From Ascaris suum (Eukaryota > Nematoda > Chromadorea > Rhabditida > Ascarididae): a DNA stretch of 64,000 bases. This document shows, piece by piece, positions 44,598 to 56,341 of the stretch (position 1 is its first letter; every line of letters starts with the position of its first letter). A program made the position numbers and the translations under genes. Location of the stretch: positions 496,001-560,000 of the forward strand of contig CM024181.1 of assembly GCA_013433145.1 (NCBI GenBank), written 5' to 3'. The notes below the pieces were generated by a model, which was not told the DNA's origin, made no database searches, and worked only from the letters and a program-made list of their open reading frames with translations.

Positions 44598-47109
44598 CTT
44601 TAAAAATAACACTGATATTCCTCATTGCGCTAGCAAATTTCGATATATAGCCATAGTGGAGGTATATACTGAAATATTATTTTAGACCTATCTAAGCACA
44701 TCTAGGAATACAACAGCGTATTCTTTAGCGAACGTTTTCCAGTTTCCAACTCTTTGCTAAATTTTTTGAACCTCACTGCGATGAGATTTTGAATTCAGTA
44801 TAGAAGCAAAATATGATCGGCTAAACTTGAGTTCAAGGGTGCTTAACAGGCAACATGGTTGCTGAGGTACCTCTCTCTACTGACAGTCTCTTCTCCTCAT
44901 ACACTATCTAGTTTTACCATAAGAGGCTAAAATTCAACAGAATGCTCCTCTAAATTCAACGAACAATCACCATTAACGCATCCAAATGACTGAAATATGT
45001 CATCAATAATAAAAGAAGAGCGAATTGCAGTGATATCTTAGCGCAATCAGTCAAGAACTTAAGATGATCTGCAACAAAAGTGCCAGCCGATAAGTACATC
45101 AAATTGTTTCTATTCAAGAAGCAGTATGTAACTCCTCTAGCGATACTTACATCATCCTCCAAACAGCTTCTACACATATTAAGCACTAAAGAAAAACACT
45201 TTAGACCGCTAAGCAACAATTGGTCTCACTTAACGCAACGCTGCAGTAACGATATCGTGATCAACTTGCCCATTGTCACTACAATCTATTACTAGGTATG
45301 ATGGCAATCCGTTAGGGAAACATGAAGCTAACACCACGGTTGCAACACCTATAAGAAAGTTGTAACCGCAATCGAATAGCTGTGTGCAATTGTATTAACA
45401 GCCGCATTCGGAACAGATGTAACGCGGCGAAATTATGAATGCTTGAAAGCGAGAATGTTATTGATGCCCGCAGGTGTCAACAATATTGCCCAAAAGGTAC
45501 GCTGTAGCTCCGATGCAATGTGCCTCATGCAGTGAGAAATCTGAGTTGTGCTTTCTTATTCGACATTCATTCGTCATGGTTGCATTTGCCTTAGAACGTA
45601 ACAAGTTTGTTTTGAGAGATTTCTTAGAGTAAAACAAACATACTAGAGACACCAAAAGTTCTTATACTCGTGACCTTGATGGATCAGCGCATATCTCTTT
45701 CTCCTCACCCCCCCCCCCCATTCCCTTCCAGCTCAGAATTTAGCAAAATTAAGGTAGCGCTTCAGAAAATGGATTAAAATAACGACACTATAGGGCTCTA
45801 GAGAAAAATCTTATAGAAGTCGAGCAAAGGATGCAGAAAGCATATCTGATAATGCAATTCTCGAAGGCACAGTTACTTATCTCCTCCAACATACGAATAA
45901 AAATTTGCCGCCTCAAAAATCGTGCAGAAATTTTGGTGACTCACATATAGAAGTGAAATCTGTCCGGAACCATCAAAATCGAAATTAAGAGCGGATACCC
46001 AAATCTGATTTTCATTGGCATCACAATCACGAGCGCTGTGGCAGCGAATTTTGGTTTTTCAACACTTGCACGCTGAAATGAACACTTCTTTCATAGCCGA
46101 AAAGCTACTCGGAAAAAAACGATTCCTAACAACTTTTTTGCTCAAGCTTTCAAGTTGACTGCACGACAAATATCTCTGATGGCTTATTAATTAATGTGCA
46201 GCAAGTTTGGCCGAATAGCATGTGGTTACTTTTGATCAAAGATGCATCTTCAGTAAACCTCGTCCGCTTCCCGACCGTGGCCACGGTCCGGAACCGGATG
46301 AGATTTAACCAAGATCATTCGAATTTTTCCTTCCTAATTTCTCAAATTGAGTGGTGATTGGCAACAAATTCTGAGAAGTCAGAAAATTCAGTTACAACTG
46401 GACTATAGGAAAAGCTCGGAAAGAATTGAAAACTTTGCAAAGAAGCACTGAAAAGGATTGGGAATTCCGGAAATTTCGAAGGAAAATCGGAGGAGCTTTG
46501 TCACCGTTAAATCATTCGACCTATTTTTGAAAACAAACTTAAATGGAACTATTGTTTGCTGCATGAATAGCTAAGAAACCCTATGTGCAATTTTAGAAAA
46601 ATAAACGATGAGCATAAATCAATCGCAGCCCCAATCTATGCCCCAGAACGCAAATGCATCAACAGCAACAGAGATTGAACGGATCGTAATATTTAACCAT
46701 TGAGTGTGAAAATTCCATATTCTTCCGATCATTTGTATATGAAGTGCTCTATCATAAATTTCTTGGCGTTACTATATTATCAAGCGTGTGATTTCAAGTG
46801 AGGTTTCTTGAAGCATTGAAAATGTTAAAACTTCTATACGAATGAATTTGATTTTATTCGACTCTATTCGAAGAGTGCTATTTAAATATAAATAAAACAA
46901 ATGTGGTTTCAATTTTGCCTGTCATCTGCCGGATACTGAAACAACAGTTCATATATATTTAATGGCTAATATTTTCGTTTTATCACAATCGTTTCTCGAA
47001 AAACACTCCAAATCTCAATGCGACAAGAAATAATAAAATTGCGAAATCTGCCGGAATTAAGGGAAAGAATTATGCACATAAATCGACCAAATGTCCTTCT
47101 CTCTTCTAG
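44598..47109. other. Unassigned interval
   Basis: No supported gene. A possible 35-nt minus-strand exon lies at about 45148-45182 (acceptor tttctttag, donor GAT|GTAAGT) and another open segment at about 45500-45590. Neither has a phase match to the gene at 42.8-44.6 kb. A C-run is present at 45710-45719. Confidence 0.4.
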
Positions 47110-47115
47110 GATTAA

Positions 47116-47205
47116 ATGAAAACAATGGCGCAAAGTGATTCTATTCTGAAATTGGTCGAGATGGAAAAGTCACAAGCGCCCACTTTGAGGAAACTATTTG
47201 CCAAG
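47116..47205 (+). CDS. First exon, with likely trans-splice acceptor at 47109/47110
   Basis: The acceptor ttctctcttctag leaves six bases before ATG. The frame MKTMAQSDSILKLVEMEKSQ then APTLRKLFAK ends at CCAAG|GTATGA in phase 0. A second ATG (47125) could also be the start. Confidence 0.55.
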
Positions 47206-50200
47206 GTATGAATTGTTTCATATTTGAAATGTTTAAGAATTACCGATAATGTAAAAATTAAATTCATCGACTTCTGGCTTTCCGCTACCATATAAGAAAT
47301 AAAGCAAACACATAGGAATGACGAAGGTGTTTTTGGGAGTGGAAGTGGATAGATCCTGGTCACGCAAGCAGCACTTTTTTGAGGTAAAGTGGACTCGTTT
47401 GAAAGCGTTTAGCTTGTGAAAGACAACCTCGCAACGAGTAGAACATAGCACGGTTTTGTGTGCTATTCCACGCATACTTTTCCGAATTAGTGCAAGGAAG
47501 CTGAAAAATTCGCAGCAATTCAAACGCGGTGAATCCGGCGCATTATACTATCATCGATGTAGTAGTTATACGAAGGCGACTTCATATCTCAAAAAAATTT
47601 GAGTGCTTTAACCGTTCACCGAAAAGATGAAGCAACGTTCTGGAAATTAGTTCAAGCTCGATCGACAACGACTTTCCCTTGACGAGTGCGCTTAGTGTAG
47701 CTGATGAAAACGAACCACAGTAAAAAAAGAAATGCAATTTTGTCTATTTCCGAAAAGACTGATCCGAATGGGGTTACGGGTCACCAAAAATTCTCACGCA
47801 AGCATCACCTAGAAAAATTTGGAACAAAAGAAGAGACGTTCCGCGCGACATTCCTATTGATTTTGCCGTTTTTATAGGCGTCATCTCGGCATCTGATCAG
47901 ATAAATTCTTTTTCTTATTTCAACTCATTTAGATCTCTATGTTTTGTTTGACGCACTTTGTTGTGCAATTATTCGTTTACTACGAGTGAATATTTTCCAG
48001 TTAACTGCTTAGAACTGCTTATATATTCGCACTTAGAACGCACTTAGAACTTGACGCACTTAGAACGCACTTAGAACTTAGAACTGTTAACTGTTTATAT
48101 ATTCCACCAAGACTTAAAAATAGCGTCTGTGAGTCGAATATCACTTCGGTCGCTATTCGAAATTTCAGAATCGATCGTCCCCTGTAGCCTAGAAGAATTC
48201 CAAGAATGCCAACTTACGTCGCTAATTGCAAAAAAAAAGGCCGCCTCTTAGAGACTCATCGATGGAAATTTGAATTTTTATCTTTTAATACTAAGCAAGG
48301 TTCACAATTCGGCGTACTCTCAAAGATGCGGTTAGCGTTATTTTGATGAGTGTTAGTTGAAGAGAATGTTGGCGAGCTGAATTTATAGATGGCGGCCGAA
48401 AGTATTTGACCACTTAGGATCTTCATAGGCTAAGTGCTCTTATGAACCCACTCTTCACAACTCTTCACGCTTATGATCGCAATATCGATTTTTAAACATA
48501 AATCGTCGTTAATGAATGTTATTTAATGAAAAAGATTAATCGTATAAGCACCACGTATGCACGCATGATTTGTTCTTCTAAGGTCATAGTCATGCATACT
48601 CCGTTATTGACAGCCACATTTGTCGCAAAACTGAAAGATCAAAAAGGATACGTCGATGGCCTGACGGGAAATAAAATGAGGGAATGGGGAGGAACATATG
48701 ATGAGGTGAGGAGAAAATCAGTCAACCTCACTGGAAAGTCGTCATGTTTTCAAGAGAAAACATTCGACAGTTTTTTCATCTAATCGCATTCGCCCTATAA
48801 TCAAACTAATTGCAGAATAGATCGATTCTGATATATAAACTAGAGCATCGCTGCCACAATAGCGAAATCTTTCGCGACTTCATGCGTAAAATATGCGACC
48901 TCAATTTTTTAGGGCAAATACGAGAAATTCTCCAATTGGAAATCATCATCAGCTTCTTTTATATTTGTGATCTTATGAAATGTTTTTGTTCAACTCTATC
49001 TGAGGTATTTGTTTGGAAAACTCAACACCAATTAGTTAATAATGAGCACAAATATCACTTCCTCGACAATTGATTTGCTTTAAAGCATTAATCATAAGGT
49101 ATTTCTATTGACCTAATAATTAAATTCTCACAAACCATTATGACCAAATTGCCAATCAGAATTTTTCTGATAGCATTCTGTGGCCTAAGTAAGGTAATCA
49201 ATTAATGAACAAACAAACCAAACAAACTAAACTAGACAAAACATGATAGTGTACGATAATGAGGGGACTTCCGGGGAATTAAACTGAGATCCGAATTTTT
49301 ATTGTGCTTTTCGCGAAATGACCAAATGGAAAGAAGCACAGGTTCAACTTAGAATCAACTTGGAAAACAACATGAAATCATAAAGTCACGATGTATATTA
49401 TTCTTTAAACGAAACATGAGTTTCGGAGTTGATCCTGATTTCAAGGAATAGCCGAGAACTTGCTCTTAGTGTGGCACTTATTTTTCCTAATATTCGGTCA
49501 AGGTGCATATAATACAGCCATAGAAAGTCCATCACAGAAAGCATTTGGCATTCGTTGGATACTACAAATATTCAGATCGGATTCCATTCCAGGTAACGCA
49601 AAAACAACACACATAGACGTGTAAACTACGGCATCTCGATCAGACAACCAAAGGAAGTCATAAGAAGACTATCGAAGAGTGTAAAAAAAAAAACAACAAA
49701 AAAATCTCATCAAAGAAAAAAATACGAAAAGTGAAAATTAGCGATGGCAGATTTTTCTTGAAAAAAAAATTGCAATCGATTCCGCCAATAAGTTCAATTT
49801 AATTAGCAAAATTTCCAGCATTGTATAGTAAAATCATAAAATTTAACTCAAAATGGAGAAAAATTTATTAACAGCAGCGATCGTCATAAATTTCGTTAAT
49901 ACTCGATATCGCTAACGTTAGAAACAAAGATATTATATAGAAAATTTTAATCATATGTCACATAGGCTAAATTTGTTAATTTGCGAAAATATCGGCGCAT
50001 AGATCGACACAGGTATGAATTTCAGTGCAGATTCCCGTCGAGGAACAAATCCCAGTATGTGTGAACTCTTATATTGGAGATGTGTTTTATTCTTCAAAAG
50101 GAAATAAATTCCTGAATAAAAGACAATACCGTTTCGATATGTGTAAACAATGCGCATGAAGGTATACTTTCAAAAAAAAATCAAAAAAAAATCGTATTCT

Positions 50201-53200
50201 ATTGAAGGATAATAAAAATAAATAGCAAAAATTTAACAGATTGAGGATGGCTATGAGAGATGTTGAAGTCAGTGACGATGCAATCGCAACAATGGTTGCA
50301 ATTGTTATTATGGATAAATATGTCGAACGTAACCCTCTTATCGCACACAAATATTGTTGCCGAAAAAAATGCATTTTATTGAACATGATTGCAATCACAA
50401 CAAAACGGTACTATCGTTCACAAAAAATAAACATTTATATTATCCTCAACTATTGAATTGCTCCCCTCATGATGCTCAAATAAGTGCATGCAATACATTA
50501 TTATCACAGCTGTTAATTAATTTTTGGATTTTTTTTTGCTAGGAAGATGGAAGATGATGTGACCTGGAAATGCTGAAATCAATATTTAAGCTTTTGTTGA
50601 CGTCGAAATTCACTAAAATTTAGCAAAGAATTTCATTTCTTCACTTGCAGTTAAGATTACAACTTTTCCATCGAATGTCAGATCATGATGAAATTTCGGA
50701 GTAAGGTATGTGGCCATGCTAAGTCAGGTAGAATTACCTGCCTATATGCAATGCAAATTCTGGTAGTTTCTAGAAGGCTGAAAAATCGCCTTTTTCATTC
50801 GTTGATAGAAACGTTTCTTCCAGTGGTCTCAAAATTGAACTTTCAGGCCTTAGGGGACTAGCAAAAATCCACCACCAATTTCATTACGATACAAAAATAT
50901 GGTGGTACAATGTGCTCGCTGAGATAGCGGAGGAGGTAGCGGAGTGACACAAGCAGTCAAGCGATGGATTTTATTAGAATAATCAGCAGCAATAACAATC
51001 AATGACAACACGAGCTACAATGTCACATTCATTTGAACAATGCGCGAGCAACAGCGGAAATAAAACATATGCCCCGCCTAAACATGGATTTTACCTCATC
51101 TGAACTCTACGCATACCACCTGCTATTAACTATCCGTCATAACGTTAAATCCTCAACTATGTTATGGATGAAATTCGTAAACGGCGATGAGAGTTAATTT
51201 ATAAGATAACGATGTGAAATATACATAGTCCTGTGCAATAATAATGCATTCATTCCAAATGATGAGGCGAAAAAGTGATTTTTCATTAATAAATGGAATT
51301 GATCGATTCATTAAAAATTTTCGTCAAAAATTGTTAATTCCATCAGAACTCGTATAGATATGTGCACTGTTCAAAAAAATTTTCTATACATTAACGTAAT
51401 TCTTTAGGAGTTTATGAGAAAAGTAGAAAATAATGAGTTTTCAACGCAATATTTATAAAAATTAAAAAAAAAACTGCAAAAAGAAATGATAGAAGAGCAA
51501 ACGCACTTTTGTAATTCTTCTCATAACTCTGGCAAATATTATAGACTGCCAACAAAAATGAAATATACTCATATTCTCGCATATTTCATTAAAAAGAAAT
51601 GTTCGGCGAAAAAGTCATTTTCCTATCCGATCGTTTCTAAAATGCTAAATGGACGAGCGCAAAATGTACGATATTTTTTATCATTGCTGCACTTTTAAAA
51701 TCATTAAAAAAATTGATGAATCAATCTGAAAATTAGTAGAAGAGATTATCATATCGTTAAGAAAAAACTCATCAAATTTCGCGTGTCTAAATTTAATGTG
51801 TTTTATAAGTTGAAATCACCGGACAAACAGGCAGAATGCATAAACCTATATGGGGACATATTTATGCATAGACGCTACTCTGTGACAGGACATAGATGCT
51901 AAAATGCAAGGAACGATGATAATCTGTCAAAGATGTGTATGCATGTTGATCCGCTGATATGAGAATAACGCCTTCATTGACGAACAGACATAACGCGTTT
52001 AAAATATGCTGTAAAGCGACAACTAAGTAAAAATGCAGAAAATATGAAAAAGTAAGTTTGATAAGTAAGATTGTAATGTTGTAAAGTTGTAAGCATGCTG
52101 TAAGGTTGATAAGTAGGTTTGCATGAACGCTGCAAAATATCGAAAAATGCTAATAAGCGAGGACAACTCAAGTTAAATTATTTCAAAAACGCCTAAAGCA
52201 TCAGATCATCGAGAAGTTGAGCCCTTGAAGACTTCAGTTGGCACCGCTTGACATAAGAATCGGGAAATAGACGTTTTACTCCCACTCGCTTTCCTGAACG
52301 TTTCCTGCCCATTTTTGAAGAAACCTTCTGCTTATCACAACAGCACAATTTTGATATTGCCATCTAAATGAAAAAATTCTACAAATAAATCGTTTTCTGC
52401 CGAAAGAACATTCTTCGGATCACCTAAGGCAACAATATCCTAAAAACTGGAGCTGGAGAGGTGTTGAAAGGACATTTGCCTTTTACTTTGGACGATGTTC
52501 ATTTTTCGACTCAGCCCATTTAGGGTGCCTGGCTAATGAAGGACTGAATGGGGACAGAGCTAATACATCTCATACAGTCGGCGATCAAAAAGTAAATCTC
52601 ACATTGAAATTACTCTCGTCGGATACCTCAAATGTCTTCATCGATGCATCGATAAACATGACCTTTGCAATTCCTTAAAAATATCTGGCTACGTTGTCGC
52701 TTGAAGGTGGGATGAGAGGTGAGAGAAAGGATGCAGCCTTTTCCCTCGAAAATTGGGAAAAAAAGGAATCTCCAACGAAACAGCTTGATAAGCTGACTAT
52801 AACGACAATAGATACCTGCTATTGCACTGTAGAAAAAAAAAACCGCATGCTTGAATGCCAACAAAATTTCCGTTCAATTAAGATATGCCTCTAATCAAAC
52901 CTCTAAAAGTATTAGTAAAATTATGACTCTTTTACATCAAACTGAAAGTGATTTAATGAGATGGTGACTAAAAAAAATTATCAATTTCATTTGGTTAGCA
53001 ACTCTGTAATCAGTTTACCTCAAATTCTTTTCTTTGCATTATTTTCAATGAACTCTCAACTAAAGAATGTCCCATAAGTTCTTGCACTAAACTTATTTCG
53101 TAATAAAGTGAAAATAGTAAAAAGAATTTTTTCTGTGATTATTTTTATGGTGACTTTCAATCAGATCAAAAGTTTGCTCATCACTTTTTCCATTTTTCTT

Positions 53201-55926
53201 TTGGTATTTATGCGAGAACATTTCGATCATCGTATGAAAATATTTTCGCTAAAGCGCTTCAACAAGTACAGAAGAGGAACGGAAACTCGTCAGTTAGCAC
53301 TTTTGCTCTTTAAGTAATAACACGCATCAAACGCCATCAGATTGATCGGATATACCGTGAAGAACGCTGAAATTTCTGTTTCTTGGCCCATTCTGATCTC
53401 AACTTATATGCAAAAAGACAAACATTTTTTTTTTCAAACACTGATGATCGGAGCGTTTTCTCAATATTTTGTTGTGAACTGTGCGTATGAACATAATCAT
53501 ACAAACAACGATCCCCACAACGTCTGACTACTGTTGAACAATAGGACGACTGCTACGACCTAGAATCTATATTATCCATGAACGCAGTCTCCACAAAACC
53601 TTTCGACGTGAGAGTATCTCAGCGGAGGTCGCAAATCTTCATCCGTGAGGATAAACTGATCCAAGTCGAGCTGAATTGTTTGAGAAATATCATATCCGCA
53701 TCCACACTTAGCTCACAGTACTGCGAACGAGTCGCCGGGTCACGAAGGAAGGTGACAGGCCCGTCCCCTTAGACTCTCGATAAATCAAACGAAAGGAGGG
53801 TCAAGCAGCTTTACTGAGGCTGTATCCAGCGAAGCAAGTGGCTGATGTTGTTCGGTTTTGAACACCTCTCGCTCTATGTCAAGACGCAATAATGCCACAA
53901 ACATCATTCGGAAAAAATGCGGTCTCATTGGCTTTCTATGATAGGCGAAAGCAATGTCGGAGAAACAGATACAATATGTGTTCTTGCTATTGCGCCCATC
54001 TAATCAGCTAGTTTTGTAAATCGTCAATAAATAATGCAAGACGCCCAATAATACACTGATATTTTTAGCACACAAGCGCTCGAACAAACAAATTTTCCTC
54101 ACAATAATCCTTCTTAAACACTTCTATATTTGCAAAGCGCACTACAGCGAGGTCGCCGTTGTGGTATGCAAAAGTTCGTCTATTATCTGTCGGGCAGCCC
54201 TAATTTACCAAATATCAAAACTGGCCTTTCGAAGTCCAGTGAGCATAACGTATTTCAAGTTTGAAATGAGCTAGAGGCATCACAATGCGGCTGGAAACCT
54301 AGATATCCCTTGAGCATTGAGGTTGCATTTTGCGCCGATTGGGTTGGAAAAACGAGTTTTTGTGAGATTATTTAATCGTCCATACATCTAAACTATCGCA
54401 ATATTGCAGATGTTTTATTGTTCATCGGTGATTTATGCAAAGGGCTAGTCCAATGAGTGATAGTATAAAAGCCCAGTGATAGTATATTGTGTCAGTTCTT
54501 CGGTTCTCAAACATGAGTGGTTGCAAAATGCGGAACAAACAATATAAAATTCTATATGTAGGTTTCTAAACATTGCAACTGCTCTTGAAAGCCTGGATAT
54601 TCGGTGGATTATTACCTCAAATGTTTGCGATGACCAAGTCATGACATAGACGAACATAGATGATGTCTATCAAATTTGCTAACTGTGGCTTTAGCTGTGA
54701 TTAAATTACAACTACCAAATATAAAGGCACACTCATAAACTGCGACACATAGAGATACATCGCAATTTAATCTGTGGATAAAGTCGCAAAAAACGCATGA
54801 AACGAAACGTTTCCTCTGGTTGAACAAGAGCGCAGCGAACGTGAAGTTAATGTTGTTTTCCAAAATTCATTTACATTTGCTTTTTTTCATTCTTGATTCA
54901 ATATGAAACAGTAACATAGCTTCCAATTCGAAATGATAATAGACAGAGATAAGAGGAAATGCTTGAAGAGGTAACGGATGACTGCCTTCTGGTGTTTTCT
55001 GAAAACCGAGCAGGCTGCTCGCTAAGATGCAGTTGTTCGACGTGAATGCAGAAAAAAATTTGTCGCCGTTTAGTCGACGTGTCGAGACAGTTGTAGGAGA
55101 GCAATGCGACAGACCGTATCTATAAATAAAGAGGGCAAAGAGTGTGCGGTCGACGGTCCCCTGTGCAAAAATGACGAAAATGGTTCACCTTCGTGCCAAC
55201 ATATTTTCGACTTCACGCTGCGCATCGGACAGTGAGCACAGTGGAGTCCTGCGAATAGCTCGAGCACGGCTTCCTCTTCGCTGTGAAATGATAGAGTGTA
55301 AGGGATCAACAAGAAACGGCATTCTTGCATATTGAGGTGGAACGTTTAAACCAATCCGTATTAAGCATCTTCCTTAAAAACTTCATACACAATATCGCGG
55401 AAAGACAAACCTGCGTACTTCTTTCAGTATTAATGTCCGATAAGATTTTCAGTGCCGATCACGAGAGCGATCAATTAAGGGAACTGATTCAATGCACTGA
55501 AAGCTTATTTATCAAGAAATGGAATCGGAAAATACAAACTGATAAATACCGGTAATACGGGGAATTTGGACTGGCAGGGAGCGACGACTTCAGTGCAACG
55601 AAGAAGCGAGACGAATGATGAAGTGGAAACACGGCAGCTGATGTCCGTATGGAACGGCTAACAACAACGCATCGCTGCATTACGCTCTCAAGCAGCGTAC
55701 TCTTTGCTGTGTCGCCAAGTGGAATGTAAGTTCCAGCAGCCAGCATTGCACCCGGGAAGCAAATTTCAACTTCATTTCCGTGCCTATTTTTCATCTTTCG
55801 GCTGTCTTTAAATCTTAAATAATTTCTAACAGGAAACTAGATCAGCTACTCCAGATAACAATAGTATCAGACTCAGACAATTCCTCGAAAAATTGTCAAA
55901 GCTCCACTAAAACCAAGCAAATTTAA
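47116..55926 (+). CDS. Predicted multi-exon gene, unknown protein (~366 aa)
   Basis: No family recognised. The ATG lies six bases after acceptor cttctctcttctag, typical of a trans-spliced nematode start. Exons: 47116-47205, 48583-48705, 48816-49004, 49160-49188 (29 nt), 49538-49592, 50651-50700, 53564-53644, 55134-55297, 55428-55551, 55624-55725, 55833-55926 (TAA). Every junction keeps phase. The first six are best supported (MAQSDSILKLVEMEKSQAPT; LEHRCHNSEIFRDFMRKICD; FVGYYKYSDRIPFQ-LRLQLF). From 53 kb on several frames are open and the acceptors at 55134 and 55624 are poor, so the 3' half may be wrong or belong to another gene. No signal peptide or clear transmembrane domain; probably cytoplasmic. 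Confidence 0.45.
48032..48090. repeat. Short tandem repeat of cgcacttagaa units
   Basis: Four copies of an 11-base unit (cgcacttagaa) with small spacers, inside the first long intron of the 47-56 kb gene. Related gaactgctta/gaactgttaac words flank it. Confidence 0.85.
48583..48705 (+). CDS. Second exon of the predicted gene
   Basis: Acceptor ttcttctaag, donor GATGAG|GTGAGG, exactly 41 codons, phase 0 on both sides. Contains LLTATFVAKLKDQKGYVDGL. Confidence 0.55.
48816..49004 (+). CDS. Third exon of the predicted gene
   Basis: Acceptor aattgcag, donor TCTGAG|GTATTT, exactly 63 codons, phase 0 on both sides. Helical, Cys- and Ile-rich (FRDFMRKICDLNFLGQIREI). Confidence 0.55.
49160..49188 (+). 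CDS. 29-nt microexon of the predicted gene
   Basis: Acceptor caatcag, donor CCTAA|GTAAGG. Encodes NFSDSILWP plus two bases. It is required to bring exon 49538-49592 into the frame that in turn joins 50651. Confidence 0.4.
49538..49592 (+). CDS. Exon of the predicted gene
   Basis: Acceptor catcacag, donor TTCCAG|GTAACG. In the chain frame it reads KHLAFVGYYKYSDRIPFQ and exits in phase 0. Confidence 0.45.
50651..50700 (+). CDS. Exon of the predicted gene
   Basis: Strong acceptor tcttcacttgcag, donor TTCGGA|GTAAGG. Reads LRLQLFHRMSDHDEIS plus two bases; only this frame is free of early stops at the entry phase required. Confidence 0.5.
55094..55926 (+). CDS. Exon-dense, frame-ambiguous cluster at the 3' end of the predicted gene
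   Basis: GC-richer than its surroundings. Preferred chain: 55134-55297, 55428-55551 (SDKIFSADHESDQLRELIQC..., good tttcag acceptor), 55624-55725, 55833-55926 (acceptor tttctaacag, ends TAA). An alternative exon at 55097-55229 (acceptor agttgtag, donor GTGAGC) reads VDGPLCKNDENGSPSCQHIF and DFTLRIGQ in another frame but cannot be joined to the next exon. A 101-codon minus-strand frame (55489-55794) also overlaps. cDNA is needed to choose between them. Confidence 0.4.
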
Positions 55927-56341
55927 CTACATTGGAGTTCCATAGAGAAACTATCAAACAGCATTTCAACGAAAAGAAAATAAGAGAAGAGAAAAAGATG
56001 AGAGAAAAAGCTTCCACAGCGCTATGCTGCGTTTATTTCCTAAGCATTCCAACTTGCCACCAAAATGATAACAATCCTACATTTTGAGGCGAAATACCTA
56101 ACTTCTAGACGTAGCATATTTACAAGTGAGAAAACGTTTGCCTAGAAATCTTCGTGTCCAGGAAATGGGCTTAACTTTGGAATCTTGAGATTTTGTTACG
56201 CTGGAAATTATACGCATATTAAGTGTTTATTACGATTACCTTCTCATAAGTAAGGCACAAAACGATAGCGCTTTCCATCCAATTTCAGTCATCTCCACTG
56301 AAAAAAACCTCCTTTACTACCTCTTATAAGCAGAAGAGACA

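Noticed and set aside
52420..52677. Plus-strand open stretch (NWSWRGVERTFAFYFGRCSF...) phase-compatible with the exon at 50700
   Set aside because: About 80 codons open, but no donor fits well and the exon at 53564 joins the chain equally well; not enough evidence to choose it.
53578..53772. 65-codon plus-strand frame
   Set aside because: A different frame over the same bases ends at a GTGAGG donor and fits the phase of the predicted gene; this one has no splice support.
55575..55725. In-frame TGA between two open segments, considered as a selenocysteine codon
   Set aside because: The upstream segment needs a 26-nt intron, too short to splice, no SECIS-like element was recognised, and another frame avoids the stop.
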